Shown: positions 1 to 12,454, numbered from the stretch's first letter. The stretch: 64,000 nt of DNA from Bryopsis sp. KO-2023 (GCA_030272585.1 BSYQ01000008.1:4216001-4280000), one strand, 5' to 3'. Notes: generated by a model not told the origin, from the sequence alone. Program-made: numbers and translations.

Positions 1-502
1 TCCCAGCGCGTCGAGAGATTTCTCCGCGCCAAACCCCTCCCATCGCCCACAAAGAAGAACCCCCCCTCTAGACTGCGCATCTGGCTGTCGGCTATGTGCT
101 GCATGCCGTTACCTGAGGACGACGACGAGACCACCTGGCTGCTCGGAACCGAGGAGCAGAGGTAATTTCCTTCCTTGGACACTTTTGCAGTTTTGCAAGC
201 TGTTCGATATTTCTCTTCGCTAAACAAACGGCGACGCTCTGCCGTTTCCTTCTGGGATGGCTCGCCTTACACTGTACACTACGCTTGTCTTCTGTTAAGT
301 GTGACTGTGGAGGGGATGTGGGGGATTCAGTTTCTGGCGAGCTATTTCGTGATTGTTGTTGACACGTCTTTCGACCTTTGTTATTGTACTGTACAGGGCC
401 GCTTCACCCCCTTCCTTCGCGTCTTCGGCCAGCTCCCAGGATGCCGACAGTCCGGGGGTTCCTGTTACGTCTCCACCGCCGCCATGCCCTTCCGAAATCT
501 GA
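1..502 (+). CDS. 3' end of an unidentified gene, two exons seen
   Basis: Two exons can be joined: 1-161 and 397-502, with a GT donor at 162 and an acceptor after a pyrimidine-rich tract ending at 396. The reading frame is open from base 1, stays in phase across the splice and ends at a TGA at 500-502. The visible C-terminus is about 88 residues. It starts basic, with Arg/Lys/Pro around SPTKKNPPSRLR, then has an acidic stretch EDDDETTW, and ends in a Ser/Pro-rich tail. I do not recognise a domain; the tail looks disordered. The 5' part lies outside the window, so the product cannot be named. The exon calls rest on frame continuity and splice signals only. Confidence 0.5.
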
Positions 503-1033
503 TCATTTTGCCGAACATGATAATTTACCTTGAGTTTTTCCGAAGAAAAAATGGGGAAGGGTTGAATTTTTTTATTTGCTTGTTTGCAGTTAAAGTTTGG
601 GTTGTGTGGCAGCACCATCAGTGGGGATGGATGTTGTAATGATATTTTTTCTTTTTCATATTTCTGTCATCATGGATTGTTTGGGGGGGAGGGGATTTTA
701 TCCTCATCAAAAGGGATATATGTCCCAGAGTCAGGTACCCATTGCACAACCAATACTGGAGGCAAAGCCCCCCCATTTGCCCAAGAGAAAAATACAACAA
801 TGCCCCAATTCAGTCGGGTCAATTGAACAAAATCCATTTTGAGAGTTGCGCATGCAATTTCTGGTTTGGTTTGTGAGCGTGACATCCCGAAATATCAAAT
901 GTCGTGGCGCTGACGTGATAAAATTAACGTTTTCATAGATTAGATCGCAAAAAACATCGTTGGGTTGAGAACTAACAGCTTCAGGGGTTTGGACGAATGG
1001 GAGTTGCGCGTGAATGCTTTTGTGCGGTTGGAC
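503..1033. other. Intergenic region upstream of APE2
   Basis: There is no convincing gene here. The stretch is T-rich and holds a short G run near 681-692. It should contain the promoter and 5' leader of the APE2 gene, but I see no clear TATA box. Confidence 0.4.
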
Positions 1034-3681
1034 ATGGTCGGTGAAAACGATGTCCGGCTGCTTTGTTGGAACGTCAATGGGTTGAGAGCGATATCGCGCA
1101 AGTTTGGAGGAGTGGCAAAATTTCTGGACTCTCTGGAAGCTGGTGAGCATATGTAGAAATAGTGAAATATTTTTTTTATCGCACTAAAACCACATGGCTG
1201 AATTGTTTGGCTGCCACAGTAAAAAAAATCTGCTTGTGCTTTACCAATGGAGTAACAAAAAAATGTCTTGAACACGGATTGCAGAATGAATCTATATTTA
1301 TTTATTAAAATTTGTCCTTTTCTCTAGACATAGTTTGCATCCAAGAAACAAAATTGGCGAGATCGGAGCTGGACAGGGATTTGGCTTTGGTGGATGGTTG
1401 GTGAGTTGCTCTTTGCAGTGTGGTTTTTTCCTGTCTGTCTTGTCAGAGTCCCTCTATGAAACATGTTATGATTTTTTTTTTCTGGAGCACTACACTTCAA
1501 AAATAAAACCCTGAGGTGATTCTCAGCGATCTGATTATTGTCATTTCATTTTCAGGGAGTCTTTTTTCTCGTTTTGCACAACCAAGACTGGCTACTCAGG
1601 GGTTGCTACTTTTTGCCGAAAAGGAATCTGTGTGCCCTTGACTTGTGGAGCTTCACTGCACAATTCATCTCTACGAGGTGGTTGAAAAAGACAGAAAATG
1701 CCTAATAGTGAAATATGCATTCAAAAATCGTGATCACTGTGAGGTTAGACAGCCATGTTTGTATCACTCTCCTTTGAGGTTTTTTCGATCTCCAACATAA
1801 AATAATTTCCAGAAAAAAAAATAGTACTATTTGGCCATAATTTCGGTGGGGGTAAGGAAGGTCGCTTCACATTTGCTGGCATGGGGGGGGGGGGGTCTGG
1901 AATCGGGGTTAATAATAATCTTGCTTGTAGTGGATGCTCTGGAGGCCGTTGATTTGGAGGAGATCGCTGAACTGGACTCGGAAGGCAGGTTTTTGGCCAC
2001 CGATCATGGGGAGTTTGTTCTCATAAACGTCTATGCACCAGCCATAACATCGGAGGAAAAAGTCGAGGAGAGGATGGATTTCAAACTCAGATGGTACAAG
2101 GTGCTATTCCCAAACAACCAGCATCGTTTCTTCAATGAAACCTTTTGGACCTCAGTTTTAACCAATGCACTTGACCCCCCCCCTGCTTGCTAATTTGGTT
2201 TGATTACTTGTTTTTCCTTTCAATTGTGGATCACGATGGCAGCAAGTTTGGGAGAGTTTTTGGTCGAGAGGGTGGCATTGATTTCTGTTAAAATGTTGGT
2301 ACAGGCTCTGAAAGCTTATACGGATGCGCTGGTGGAGTGCGGTCGGAACGTGATCTTGGTGGGGGACTTCAATGTTTCGCCTTACCCCATCGACCACTGC
2401 GATCCCTGCAGCAAAGCCCAGTTCTTTGAACGACCCGACAGAGCGTTTTTCCATTCAATGCTGGTGGAGAACAAGGGCAATTTCTGCGATGTCTTCAGGA
2501 AACGAAATCCCCACAGGTAGATCCATGGAATTGATGCCCTGTTTTCGTGGCCATATTCCTCCGACCGACTGGGCCATGATGCGCTTGAACCACCATGCAG
2601 AATGGCAGGATTCCAATGCTTGTTTGGTTTTTTCTTTTTGTTCTAAGAAAGAAGGCTTTCACTTGCTGGAGCCAAGCGTCCGGAGCACGAGTGAACAATT
2701 ACGGCACAAGAATCGATATGGTATTAGCAGCAGAAGGACGAGGGGGGCCTGGGGGAAATGCTCACTTCCTCCAATCCTTTGTGGATGCTGTAAGTAGGGA
2801 CCAGTGTGGCTGCAATGATCTTGTGGGTGGATCAAGGCAATGTACGGTCGACAAATGCATGGGCTGAAGTGCTAGTTGTTTTGATTGCATTCAGGATATT
2901 TGGAGTGACAAGGAGGGATCAGACCATGCCCCAGTTTTTGCAAAAATGAATTTTGGAAAGCCACTGCAAACCTCGGACACGCCTCCAACAGGAAGCTCCA
3001 GATGGTTGTTTCCAGGTGCGCTGGTTTGCTTTAGTAATTGCTGAGGCAAGGGAGCAACATGTTTTGCTGTGCTGGAGGTCTGACAGACAAGCACCTCTCA
3101 GGCTGATTTCCCCTTCCTGTAACGTAACAGGCAAGCAGCGATCACTGGACCACTGGGTGAAAACTGGCTGTCGAGTTAATGTGGGGATGAAGGTCAGCGA
3201 CGAACCATGCACTCAAAAGAAGACTGGTAAACGTCGATTGGAGGAGCCGCCCAGCCGCCCCGGGGGAATCAAGAGAAAGAAAACTCAGCTTGGACTGGAT
3301 TGCTTTCTGAAGAGAACGAAATCATCCAGTGGAGGGCCATCCATTCCTCCTCCCAGTGTCGGTGACTTGCCCCAGCCCAAACAAGGAAATGAGTGCGACT
3401 CTGAGGAAACAAAAAGTCAGGTGAAAGACAGAGAGGAGAGCGTGGCTGCTTGGAAAGGAATTTTCGACAAAATGAAGCCGCCGCTGTGTCGAGGGCATTC
3501 TGAGCGTTGTGTGATTCGTGAGGTCAAGAAACAGGGAGACAACAAAGGTAGGCTGTTCTTTGTGTGTGCGAGGCCTGCCGGACCGCCCCCCATCGGCAGA
3601 TGTAATTTCTTCCAATGGAGGAACAACAGGACGATTATCGGAGGAAGTTACAATGGCTCTGATGAAAAGACCTACAAATAA
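1034..3681 (+). CDS. APEX2: AP endonuclease 2 (APE2), 8 exons
   Basis: Exons are 1034-1142, 1328-1400, 1556-1677, 1931-2100, 2305-2516, 2648-2789, 2895-3015 and 3131-3681. They sum to 1500 nt, giving 499 aa with all junctions in phase and GT-AG boundaries. This is close to known APE2 lengths of about 500 aa. The exonuclease III fold shows its motifs in order: CWNVNGLRA near the N-terminus, IQETKL, NVYAP, GDFNVSPYPID, the NNYGTRID block, and GSDHAPV carrying the catalytic Asp-His. The C-terminus has a GRF-type zinc finger (CRGH...C...CNFFQW), as in APE2 and not in APE1. The family cleaves abasic sites and acts as a 3'-5' exonuclease in base-excision repair and ATR signalling in the nucleus. 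Two PIP-like motifs, QRSLDHWV and QLGLDCFL, lie between the catalytic domain and the finger. The ATG at 1034 was chosen because it lies six codons before the conserved N-terminal strand. Confidence 0.93.
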
Positions 3682-4889
3682 TGGCCTCTCTTTTTTTTTG
3701 TGTAACTGTGGTAATGGGCTGGCTGTTCTCAAGCAAGACTAGGACTTCAGGTTTTTGGAAACAAAACTGACATTTTCAGTGCACTGTAAATCTTTTATCC
3801 ATGAGTTGAAAGCATTCTGAACCTGAAACACACCCAGCTCACTTCGATTCTCCTATGCTATGAACTTTTCTTCTTTTCAAAAAAAAATAAATTTCTGCAA
3901 CCTGAATGGTGGTGTTAATGGATTCCCCCTCCTCATCGCCCTTCCATTAGAAGAGAACACCCACGATATACTATCCCCCACGAGTAGTCGTACTGTCACA
4001 AAAATGCACTCACGAGCACATTTTTTTTTTTGTTTAGGGTATTTGTGCGCGAGCGTACGACACGACAGTGTCGTGCACTCGCGAACAAGTGTAGCCACGA
4101 TATACTATCCCCCACGAGTAGCACAAATATAGATATTAACAAAGCAGCTGATGCCCTTTTAAAATGTCACGATCCTTCACTGAAGGAAATGCAACATGAA
4201 AGAGATGGGAAATAAATGTGTATAAATGTAATGGAGACTTGTTGGAATCGTGGGACATTTAGGAAACAAAACCTAAAACTAATTAGTGATGACAATGGAG
4301 TTCAGTTCAAATATGAAACAAAGCTTGTCTCAAGAGCATTGTGGAGGGGATGTAACCTGTATTCAGCTCAAATACGAATCTATATACCTACATCTGTTCT
4401 ATTTTTCCTCAAGACTGAAGAATCCCCCGTAAAAAATGCGCCATAATCCATCGAAGTACCAAGCTGAAAAGACCAAAACGAAAATGAAAGACCTACAGCA
4501 ATCTCTTCTCTCTCAACCACAAGTTTTATTCCCCAGACCCTCTTTTTCAAAAGCACATTTACAAAACCTCTGTCCTCCCCACCCCATTTTTCTTCCCACA
4601 TGTGTACACATGCTAAACAAAAAAAACTGATCAAGCTAAATTTATCCTTTCAAACTTAAAGGTATTGTACTCCTCCAGAAAGAAAAAAAGCTATTCTTTT
4701 CTTACCCTCGTGCGCGTTCTGAAGAAAGGAAAACGGTTCTTTTTCAAGCCCTGTGGAAAGGAGTACCGGATCTGACAGTTACAGTACGCTTTGCTGCAAC
4801 TACTTTTCCAAACGTATGCTGCATAGATGTCGCACAATGGGGGTTACGAGCTTTGTGGCGGCTCACGGTGTTAGTTCTGTGTGAGGTGT
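3682..4889. other. Intergenic region with a small repeat cluster
   Basis: No gene is supported. The notable content is a pair of 27 bp direct repeats and an imperfect hairpin at 3961-4121, annotated separately. The remainder is A/T-rich with scattered homopolymers. Boundaries are the APE2 stop codon and the first base pairs of the large inverted repeat. Confidence 0.5.
3961..4121. repeat. 27 bp direct repeats flanking a hairpin
   Basis: Identical 27 bp copies lie at 3961-3987 and 4095-4121, beginning CCACGATATACT and ending CACGAGTAG. Between them, 4045-4085 can fold into a hairpin: CGAGCGTACGACAC pairs with GTGTCGTGCACTCG at 12 of 14 positions. The arrangement may be a small element or a locally duplicated site. 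I do not recognise the family. Confidence 0.6.
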
Positions 4890-7195
4890 GAGACTATCGG
4901 TTATGGTTATATAACCGAAAAAGGTATGGAGACAGTACAAAGCAAAAGAATCTCGATATGGCAAAAACAATATTTAAAAAAACTACCACATCACGAGCAT
5001 TCCTTGTGTTTTTTTTTAATCATTATTTTTGAATGAAAAAACAAAAATCTAGAAGCGCGATACAATTTCTTTTCAAGGAATTCTGACATCTTTCGAATCC
5101 TCCTCAAGTCCATATTTTTCCTTTTTCCCCCTTTTTCTTTTTCAAAGCAAGAAGCCTCCCCCCTCGAACAAACCAGCCATACTAAAAAATCCCCCACTTA
5201 ATAGATCACACCACCATCATTCACTCTGTTCAACTACTCAACAACGAAAACATTAAGCCAAGCACTGTTTACCTCGAATTTTTCCTCACCAAAGCTTCAG
5301 CTCCCTTGGCAAATCAAATCTGAACTACAAGCTTCCTTCTGATCTGCCCTTTTCCCTTGAAAAATTCGTTTTAATTGAAGAAACCAGCTCCACTTAGGGC
5401 CCCACATGAAAAGGATCAAAAAGCTGCATTGGGAAAGATATGCATGTAATTCATCGTCTTGACGTACATATTTGCAATCCAGATGTTCAGAGAAATATGA
5501 GTGCCAAACTCTTGACATCACCCTATCAAGGCTGGTGCTACCAGATTCAATTTTTATCCGGTTGAAAAAATCCCTTTCTGATTCTTCTCGAACAGAATTT
5601 ATCCATTTATCCATTTATTTATTTCTCCAGCAGGAATTTAAAGCACAATGTTATGGCTGCTCCCATTTTTTTCCTTCGCCCAAATGCGTTCAAATACCCT
5701 CTTTCATAAATAGCCATTCTTTATTATTATTTCTCATACTTGTGGCAACATCAATACTGGTCAAGATCTGAGCAGATTGGCCCCAACACCCACCAATCTG
5801 GCCACAAACACCCCTAAATAACCCTTTCAGCCATTGAGATACCATTTACTCAACCTTCCATCCTCTCTGATCCAATGATCAACACATCAGAGGCCAAAAA
5901 CCACATCGAACAAATGTCCTCCAGAAACTAAATCGAAATGCCCCTATCTGTGGTGACAGCACTCTCCTGGAGATCCAGGTCCCAAAGCCTCAAAATATCA
6001 TCCCCACATACTTTTCACTGATGGCATCGCATTTTTCTCCGATCATTCGGGGTTCTCTATGAATTTGGCCTCTGTTTCTTTTTTATTCAAGGTTTGTGGA
6101 CCCTCCGAAAATGAAGATTTTCTTTCCAACATGCACAGCTCTTTCCAATCCACGATCGATGTCCAATAGCTGTCTGACTTCGGGCTATAATCTTGGAGCG
6201 ACACCTCTTCCCACAATTGGCTACCGATTTTTCCATGAATGCAAAGTCCAGGATCTCCTGGGGGAAAATCATCCACACGCCCAGATGATGATGATGATGA
6301 CGATGAACAGAAAAAATCTAAGGGTTCTGCAAGGATGAAACACACACATTAATTAGTAAAATAGAGCAACAATGCTGAGTGGAATGGAGAAATCAATTGT
6401 CAAAAAACAAACATGCAGGATGATCGGTCCATTAAATCACACTTAGGAGAAAGTACAGGTCACCTTCACCAAATGATCGTAAAATCAACATCACCCACCA
6501 TCGAAAGCTCTCCATTTCTGCCTTGATGCTCCAATTCCATCGAACTCTTTGAAAGATTGGGTTCTTGCTTTTTGGCCAGTCCCCATCAGTCCTCATCAAA
6601 TCTCAAAAATTCAGGAAATAAAATCCTGGTATTTTCGATCCATGGCAGCTGGCTTCATCATCATCATCATCGTGAGAAATATAGCAAAGCCGCCCTAAGC
6701 AAATCCAGAAAAAACCTTCTTCCCCATAACTGAACAAAAAAGAATTTATAAATGATGAACTGCTGCAGCAATGTTCCTGGGACTCAGCCCCAGCAGATAA
6801 TCAACTATGGACATGTTATCAAGTGATTTTCGATCACCCCTTTTCGCTGGGTATTCAAATATGGCGACCCATTCTTCGTTTCTCACCTGTAATCTTGTAG
6901 AAAGACAACACTTGGCTCCAGGATCGCACTCCCAAAAAAAAAAACACCTCTTGACTTTATATAAGGCATGAAACATGGTCTGGAAGTTCATTCCAGGCTC
7001 CAAACCACCCCAGAAAATCTTTTTTGACAATTGAAAAACGCACTTGATGTTGTGGATGAACTGAGGTTGAGGTTGAGGTTGAGGTTGATTTGGGTCAGTC
7101 TTCCAGTACCAACACCAAGGAAAGTGACCTTTCTCAGAGTTGGATAGTCATGTTGTTATCGCATTGGAGAAAATCACATCGATTAACAGAAGGGT
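4890..7195 (-). repeat. Left arm of a large inverted repeat
   Basis: This stretch is the reverse complement, at high identity with small indels, of about 61190-63540. Anchors include the pair at 4985-5005 and 63430-63450, and the pair at 6735-7030 and 61340-61650. A 162 nt stretch compared base by base has 9 differences, about 94 percent identity. Outer ends are near 4890 and 63540. In the direction shared with the right arm this copy reads on the minus strand. Open frames inside (for example 5297-5614 and 6746-7030, both minus) match the other arm only loosely and differ mainly by amino-acid-changing substitutions, so I do not call them genes. Confidence 0.85.
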
Positions 7196-8348
7196 TGTCC
7201 AAAAAAACTCGGTTGATTCTTGCGAGAGAATCTCTCTTAGAAAACAAATCATTTTGATGTCCTTTTTTTTAATTGAACGAATGCAGTTGCGTCTTTATGG
7301 ATGTCGAGCATGAGGTATCAATCCCATGGCAGCGCTCTTGAAAACAGTGATTGCTTGGGCTGCATTATCGATGCATTGCATATAAAACTCAACTTGAATT
7401 GACAACAAATTTGCTGTGATTAAACTATTGAACTTTCGTCAGACTGGAGGGTACATCCCTTTTTTTTCTTCGGTTGGCTTAATGGCCCTTGTCTTGCTTC
7501 TCGCTTTTATGCTGTTTTGCCACAGCTCAGCAAAGGTTGCACTCACTGACAGGAAAACTCTTGAAAAGTTCGAACGAAGTCCAGGTTTCCGAGCCCAGTC
7601 GATGCAGTCAATTACGGTTGCTCACAGTTGCCTGGTCCAGAGAATAACTTGAATGTGGTTGAAATAAACTTGAATGTCTTTGATTGAACGAAAAAAGGAA
7701 AAATATCCTCTTGAAAAGCATTTGAAACATAGGTTGAAAGGGGCATGATACATACCGCATTGAAAAAATTCCATTACTTCCTTTGCCAGAAAAAAAGGCA
7801 GTCCATCTTTGAGTTTCACATTCATATATGATGGTTTTATATATTGGAAACCAAAACAATAATAGCTTTCGAACAGCTGTCGCCTTATGATCAAAAGCGT
7901 GGGCACCTGCCAAAAAAAAAAATTACATCAATTTTTGAAAGGTCAGAGCACGCATTGCTGGATCATGAAAGTTTGAATTTGAAATGAAAATTGTTGGCAT
8001 TGCTGGATGATGGCAGTTTGGAAAACACACAGGTTGACTGAAAAATGAACCCATTTAACAAAATACCACGTAAGGAAACCAAAAAGGGAAAAAAACCCCA
8101 CACCATTAATTGCACATTTACCTTGACGACCAGGTGCGGTTGCCTGGCTTTATAAATCCACTCTGCTTCACAAACTGCTCCAATTTTTTTTTCCCTCCGT
8201 ATTCCTCCAAAAAGGAATGTCAAGCAAACTGTTTTATCGTTTTTTTTCCTATTTATTCATCTGTTTTTGTTTTTTTTTCGTCCTTTTTTTCTCCCACTCT
8301 ATTTTTTTCCCTAAATTCCTGAAAACCTTTTTTTTCCTTGCACCTAAC
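7196..8348 (-). repeat. Downstream half of paralogous unit L1
   Basis: This segment lies downstream, on the minus strand, of the TIR element at 8349-8832. An exon-like stretch ends at a GT donor at 8121, 228 bp from the element. Comparable donors lie 224-235 bp downstream of three elements on the right side. The translated end (motif EAEWIYKARQ...K) aligns loosely with the same region of the 54.4 kb unit. A second exon-like block is annotated at 7756-7906. Near 7200-7250 the sequence aligns with the flank of the CACTA element on the right arm. No complete gene could be assembled. Confidence 0.45.
7756..7906 (-). CDS. Exon-like segment, product unknown
   Basis: The segment is bounded by a good acceptor (poly-T then GGCAG, ending at 7907) and a GTATGT donor at 7755. 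Two reading frames are open throughout. One begins VPTLLIIRRQLFESYY; the other contains AFDHKATAVRKLLLFW. Neither resembles a family I know. It lies in the paralogous unit downstream of the element at 8349-8832. It may be an internal exon of an unidentified gene or chance. Confidence 0.3.
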
Positions 8349-8832
8349 GGGGGTTTCAGCGCCCCACCCACCCATTCCCAGGTTCCCCACCGGGTCCCAT
8401 GCACCGGGGGCTCTGTCGGGGACTCCGTTTCACTTGCTGCTCCTTGAGGGCTTCAATCTTCATGGCTTCAATGGCTTCGTCTCTCCTCTTGAATGGCACC
8501 TGTTGGTTGGGGCAAGGGAGTGAATAACCCCCTTGCCCCAGTATACACATAACGCGTCAATAGTTTGTTTTGTTCAAAATTAGAAAAGGAAAACAAGAAA
8601 AAAGAGCAGAAAAACTGGAGAGAGACTTACCATAGCACATGATCTTGGGGTGGGTGGAAGGCGTTGAAAGCAGCCTCCCAGTGAAAGGGCTCCAGGGCTC
8701 CGGGCTGCATGGCTCATCTTCGACTGGCACAGGGGTGGGGGTAAAAGATTTGGCGAGGGGGTTAACGGGGCTGGGACGGGGGGAAATGGTGCATGGGACG
8801 GTGCCATGGTGAGGAACCCCGCTGAAAACCCC
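8349..8832 (-). mobile_element. TIR element copy L1 (~484 bp)
   Basis: The ends are near-perfect inverted repeats: GGGGGTTTCAGCG at 8349-8361 and CGCTGAAAACCCC at 8820-8832. The interior is GC-rich and homologous to the copies at 10035-10495, 51803-52275, 54390-54846 and 56597-57068. On the minus strand it carries a GGTAAGT donor near 8630 and a hairpin of GGGGCAAGG and its complement just before an acceptor-like CAACCAACAG. It has no transposase. No target-site duplication could be fixed, because flanking A-rich and C-run sequence is also shared between copies. Confidence 0.7.
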
Positions 8833-10034
8833 AACCTTTTTTCTTCCATCGAATCAGTTTTTATTTTCCCTCTTTTTCTTTTAAGGCTGAGACTCTGGTG
8901 GCAAGCCTCCTCAATCCCGTATTAAACCAAAAGAAAATATGGTGGCTGTCTTTCCCTCCATCTTTGAAATCGTTTGCATTCATTTTTTCTTACTCATCTA
9001 TTTTTTCCTCATTCACTTTTCTGATTCGATTTCCCCCTGGATCAATCCATTTTGTTCCGCACCCACAACTTGACAAAACCCAAAGAGAATTCAATATTTC
9101 TTCTTTTTTCTTCACTATACCAGGGAATGAATCATCGGTCTTGCCACCAGCCCAGGTTATATTCCTCTGCAGTTCAAACACTGGTTGCCCTTCTAATTTT
9201 CTTCTATTATATTCCTTTCCCTGAAATAGAAGGCTTGATGTTTCTCCCAATTTCTCTCCACTTTTTTCTGGCCAGTCTTGCAACTCCCACCAGGAAAATA
9301 CCAAATTCCGTCGATATACGTTGACTGCTGCATATTCAGCCCCGGAAAGCTCCCTGCAATTCGTCATACATTGCGGCCGGCATGGACTGGTTGCCCTTTT
9401 TGATATATATTTGAAAAACAGAAGTAAAATGCAACAACAAAACATTGAAACCTTGGCAGTCCTGACCAGGTCTGCATCCTGATTGTTGCCAGTCGACTCA
9501 CTTTCCTTGCCACTCATAGAGGCTTTTCCATCAATATGAGGCAATTGTCTCTGGACATCAACATGCACAAATCACTCTCAGAGATACCATTGGACAGTGA
9601 ACCTGCATGGCTAGCAAGAAGTTTGCAACACCACAGAATCTGATTCAAACATTTTTATTGAAAATTAAAAAAACAGAGAAACACGAGGTACACTGAAAAA
9701 GCAAGAAAATCACTGAAATTCATATCATACAAGGAACTTACCTGGCCGCCCCAGAAATGACCGCTCCTTGCTTCGTGTTTTGCTCAAACAAGGTTCTTCC
9801 GTCAAAAATTCTCCACTTACTTAGAACTCATCCATCACTCCTTTTTTTTTACCCGATGAATTTCAATATATATCAACTTCTGCCACATCGGACTCCTCTT
9901 TTTTTAAACCTTGGCATACGTTTTCGCTTTTTTTCATTAGCTTCAATTTTTTTTTCTTTTTCAATACTCAAAATCCATTTTCCATTTTGTTTTTTTTAAG
10001 ATCTGAAAAGCTAAATATTTCCTCCCCTCCCTCC
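8833..10034 (-). repeat. Downstream half of paralogous unit L2
   Basis: Read on the minus strand, this follows the element at 10035-10495. An exon-like stretch ends at a strong GTAAGT donor at 9741. A long minus-strand open frame at 8990-9568 (192 codons, with WWELQDWPEKSGEK in the middle) resembles no known protein, and splice-like signals interrupt it. Polypyrimidine tracts are abundant. I cannot assemble a gene. Confidence 0.4.
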
Positions 10035-10495
10035 CCCTGGGGCTCCCCACCGGGTCCCATGCACCAGGGGCTCTGTCGGGGACTCCGGTTACAGCTCCTT
10101 GATGGCTTCAATCTTCGATCTTCAATGGCTCCAATCTTCTTTGGGCTCATCTTGAATGGCACCTGTTGGGTGGGGCAAGGAGGTGGATAACCCCCTTGCC
10201 CCGGTATACACACAATGCGTTAATAGCTTGTCATAATCAAAATTAGAAAGGAAAATACGGAAAAAAAGCAGAAAAACTGGAGAGAGACTTACTATAGAAC
10301 ATGATGCTGAGGTGGGTGGAAGGCGCTCAAAGCAGCCTCCCAGTGAAAGGGCTCCGGGGCTCCTGGCTGCATGGCTCATCTTCGGCTGGCACGGGGGTGG
10401 GGGCAAAAGATATGGGGAGGGGGTTAACGGGGCTGGGACGGGGGGAATTGGTGCATGGGACGGTGCCTTGGTGAGGAGCCCCGCCGAAACCCAAG
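10035..10495 (-). mobile_element. TIR element copy L2, one end lost
   Basis: Homologous to the copy at 8349-8832 along its length, including the GC-rich start, the GTAAGT donor near 10290 and the hairpin before the acceptor-like CCCAACAG. Its minus-strand 5' end is CTTGGGTTTCGGCG at 10482-10495, but the matching inverted repeat at the other end is missing or degraded. A run of nine G at 10577-10585 is a C run in the element's orientation. It sits 82 bp upstream, matching the C runs upstream of the right-hand copies. Confidence 0.65.
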
Positions 10496-11020
10496 TTTTT
10501 TATATCAACGAATAAGTTTTTTTCTTTCTAATCCATACATTTTTTTTCTCCATTTTTTCAGTGCATATTTTTCTGTGGGGGGGGGAGGGAGGAGGAGCAA
10601 CAAAACTGAAAATACGTAACTACGATCCTTATCCTAAGAACGGATATTCCCACCCACTCCAGTGTTCTAACTCTTTTTTTTTCCGTATAATCACCCCTTG
10701 TCAAATCTTTTGCTGATATTCATTTTTGCAGCAAACCAGTAGCCACACTATTTCCATCAACTGGAGCGTCAGCAGTCCAGCACATGCCTAATTTCACAAG
10801 ACAAAAAACTGAAGTCAAAACAGCGTTAATTTCCACTGGAAATTTTGCTAACTGTGAATAAGACACGCTGCCGAGAACCACTCGTCAATCACTCTTTTTT
10901 TTCTTCTTCTTTTGACAAGACAGCAGGTTTCCGCTGTACTCTGATATTCCTTGCATTACTTGCAACTATGACATGGACTATGCAGATTTTAGTATCAGAG
11001 AGAAACGAAGTTTCTTATCA
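10496..11020. other. Spacer between TIR element and transposon nest
   Basis: No gene is evident. It holds the G run at 10577-10585 and poly-T tracts, and ends at the 8 bp target site (CAAAAGAA, 11021-11028) duplicated by the hAT insertion. Confidence 0.5.
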
Positions 11021-11065
11021 CAAAAGAACAGGCATCTTCAAACGCGGGAATTTGCAGAATTTTCC

Positions 11066-11660
11066 TGAAACGAGGCTACTTTTTTCAAGGTCCCCTCGCC
11101 CTCCTAGAGGAGGACGAGTGCCTTCCTCAAGCGTCTCGTTAGATAGAACTTCCTTACAAGAATAAAGTTATAAAGAAGATACAACGACCTTTTCCTTCCA
11201 CACTCTTATACCCTAGCGCCACAGCGCATCAAACCCTTGTTCCTGTCGACGTGTCACTATTCACTAGGAATTCACACATCTCCTTGCCACCTCAACTGTG
11301 AACGTGCCCCTATTCCACGAGAACTCACACGTCCAATTGACAACTCGACTTTGATGGCTGCCACATCATCATCCATCAAACTCCATCGAGCTTGGTTGTA
11401 GTCGTGACTCCAAGGGTGTCGCACTACTGCACCTCTGCACCTCTGCACCTCTACACCGCTGCACTGCTGCACGCTGCATCCACCGCTGCACGCTGCACCG
11501 CTGCACCGCTGCACCGCTGCACGCTGCACTCCTACACGCCGCACTCTCGCACGCTGCTCCTACACGTTGCACTCTTGCAACCTTCCCTTTTTCAGCTGCA
11601 GGAAGCATGGCAACTACTCTTGTAGTTCCAGCTCGAGTGCTGCGATAACCAACCGTTACA
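11066..11660 (-). repeat. LARD-like element, left LTR (3' LTR)
   Basis: 595 bp, the same length as and apparently identical to 27573-28167. It contains CTGCAC-rich short tandem repeats at about 11430-11570. It is the 3' LTR because the element reads on the minus strand. Confidence 0.93.
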
Positions 11661-12207
11661 TTCCTCCCCACCAGGTTGGCAGTAAGTTCCAACACTGCCG
11701 TGGAGAGCATGTCTCAAATAAAACCCGTTGCATAAAGTATCACAATCCATAAGGCATCTCACAATCCAAATCAGAATATCTTTCAGTGTCCAAACACGAA
11801 AAGAGTACGAGACTGGCATAATATTTTCTTTCGCTTTGTCCATAAAATCGAGAAAATCATCTCTCTATTTCAAACTGAAAATGAAAATGAAAAACATCTG
11901 GCTGAAAAGAAAATCCTTTAACATTCAGAAAATCATCTTGTATCACTCCAAAAATATACTTCTGTCCATCAAGTATTCCACCAATGTTTTCCTTTGCTCA
12001 TATATATCTTTTCTCAAACCAGGTGAAAGGACAACTAATCATGCTCTTTCTTTGAACCATTCATTCACCTCCAAGTCACTGAATAATCTTTTGAAAAATC
12101 AGCATTCTTCTTTTTATTTTATTTCTTTCAAATCTCTCTTCCGCACACTGAAATATCCTTTCTCTGCTCTTGAGTTTCCAGAGCTCCTCTTCTTGCAATA
12201 TTTGGAT

Positions 12208-12240
12208 TGCTGCTGCTGCTGCTGCTGCTGCTGTTGCTGC
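12208..12240. repeat. CTG trinucleotide run
   Basis: About eleven CTG units with one TTG interruption, inside the LARD interior. On the element's own (minus) strand it reads CAG. Confidence 0.9.
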
Positions 12241-12454
12241 ATCTAACGCAACCTCGTTTATCATCACTTGAGACTCCCATGGATTGCTGCTGCTGCACCA
12301 TGCTGCAGCCTGATTTGTCTCCACTAGAGACTCTCCAGTTTGTCACATTCCAGCTTCACTTAATTCCTTGGCTTCTGATCTCTTGATTCGACAGCGCATA
12401 AGCTTTTATGGAGTCCTGCTGTTTGCTTTCCCGAACTGCAAGTTTCTTCACCTC

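Noticed and set aside
5297-5614. A 105-codon minus-strand frame shared with the other inverted-repeat arm (62804-62980)
   Set aside because: Of 9 base differences over about 162 nt, 7 change the protein or add a stop, so the pattern looks neutral rather than like a conserved gene.
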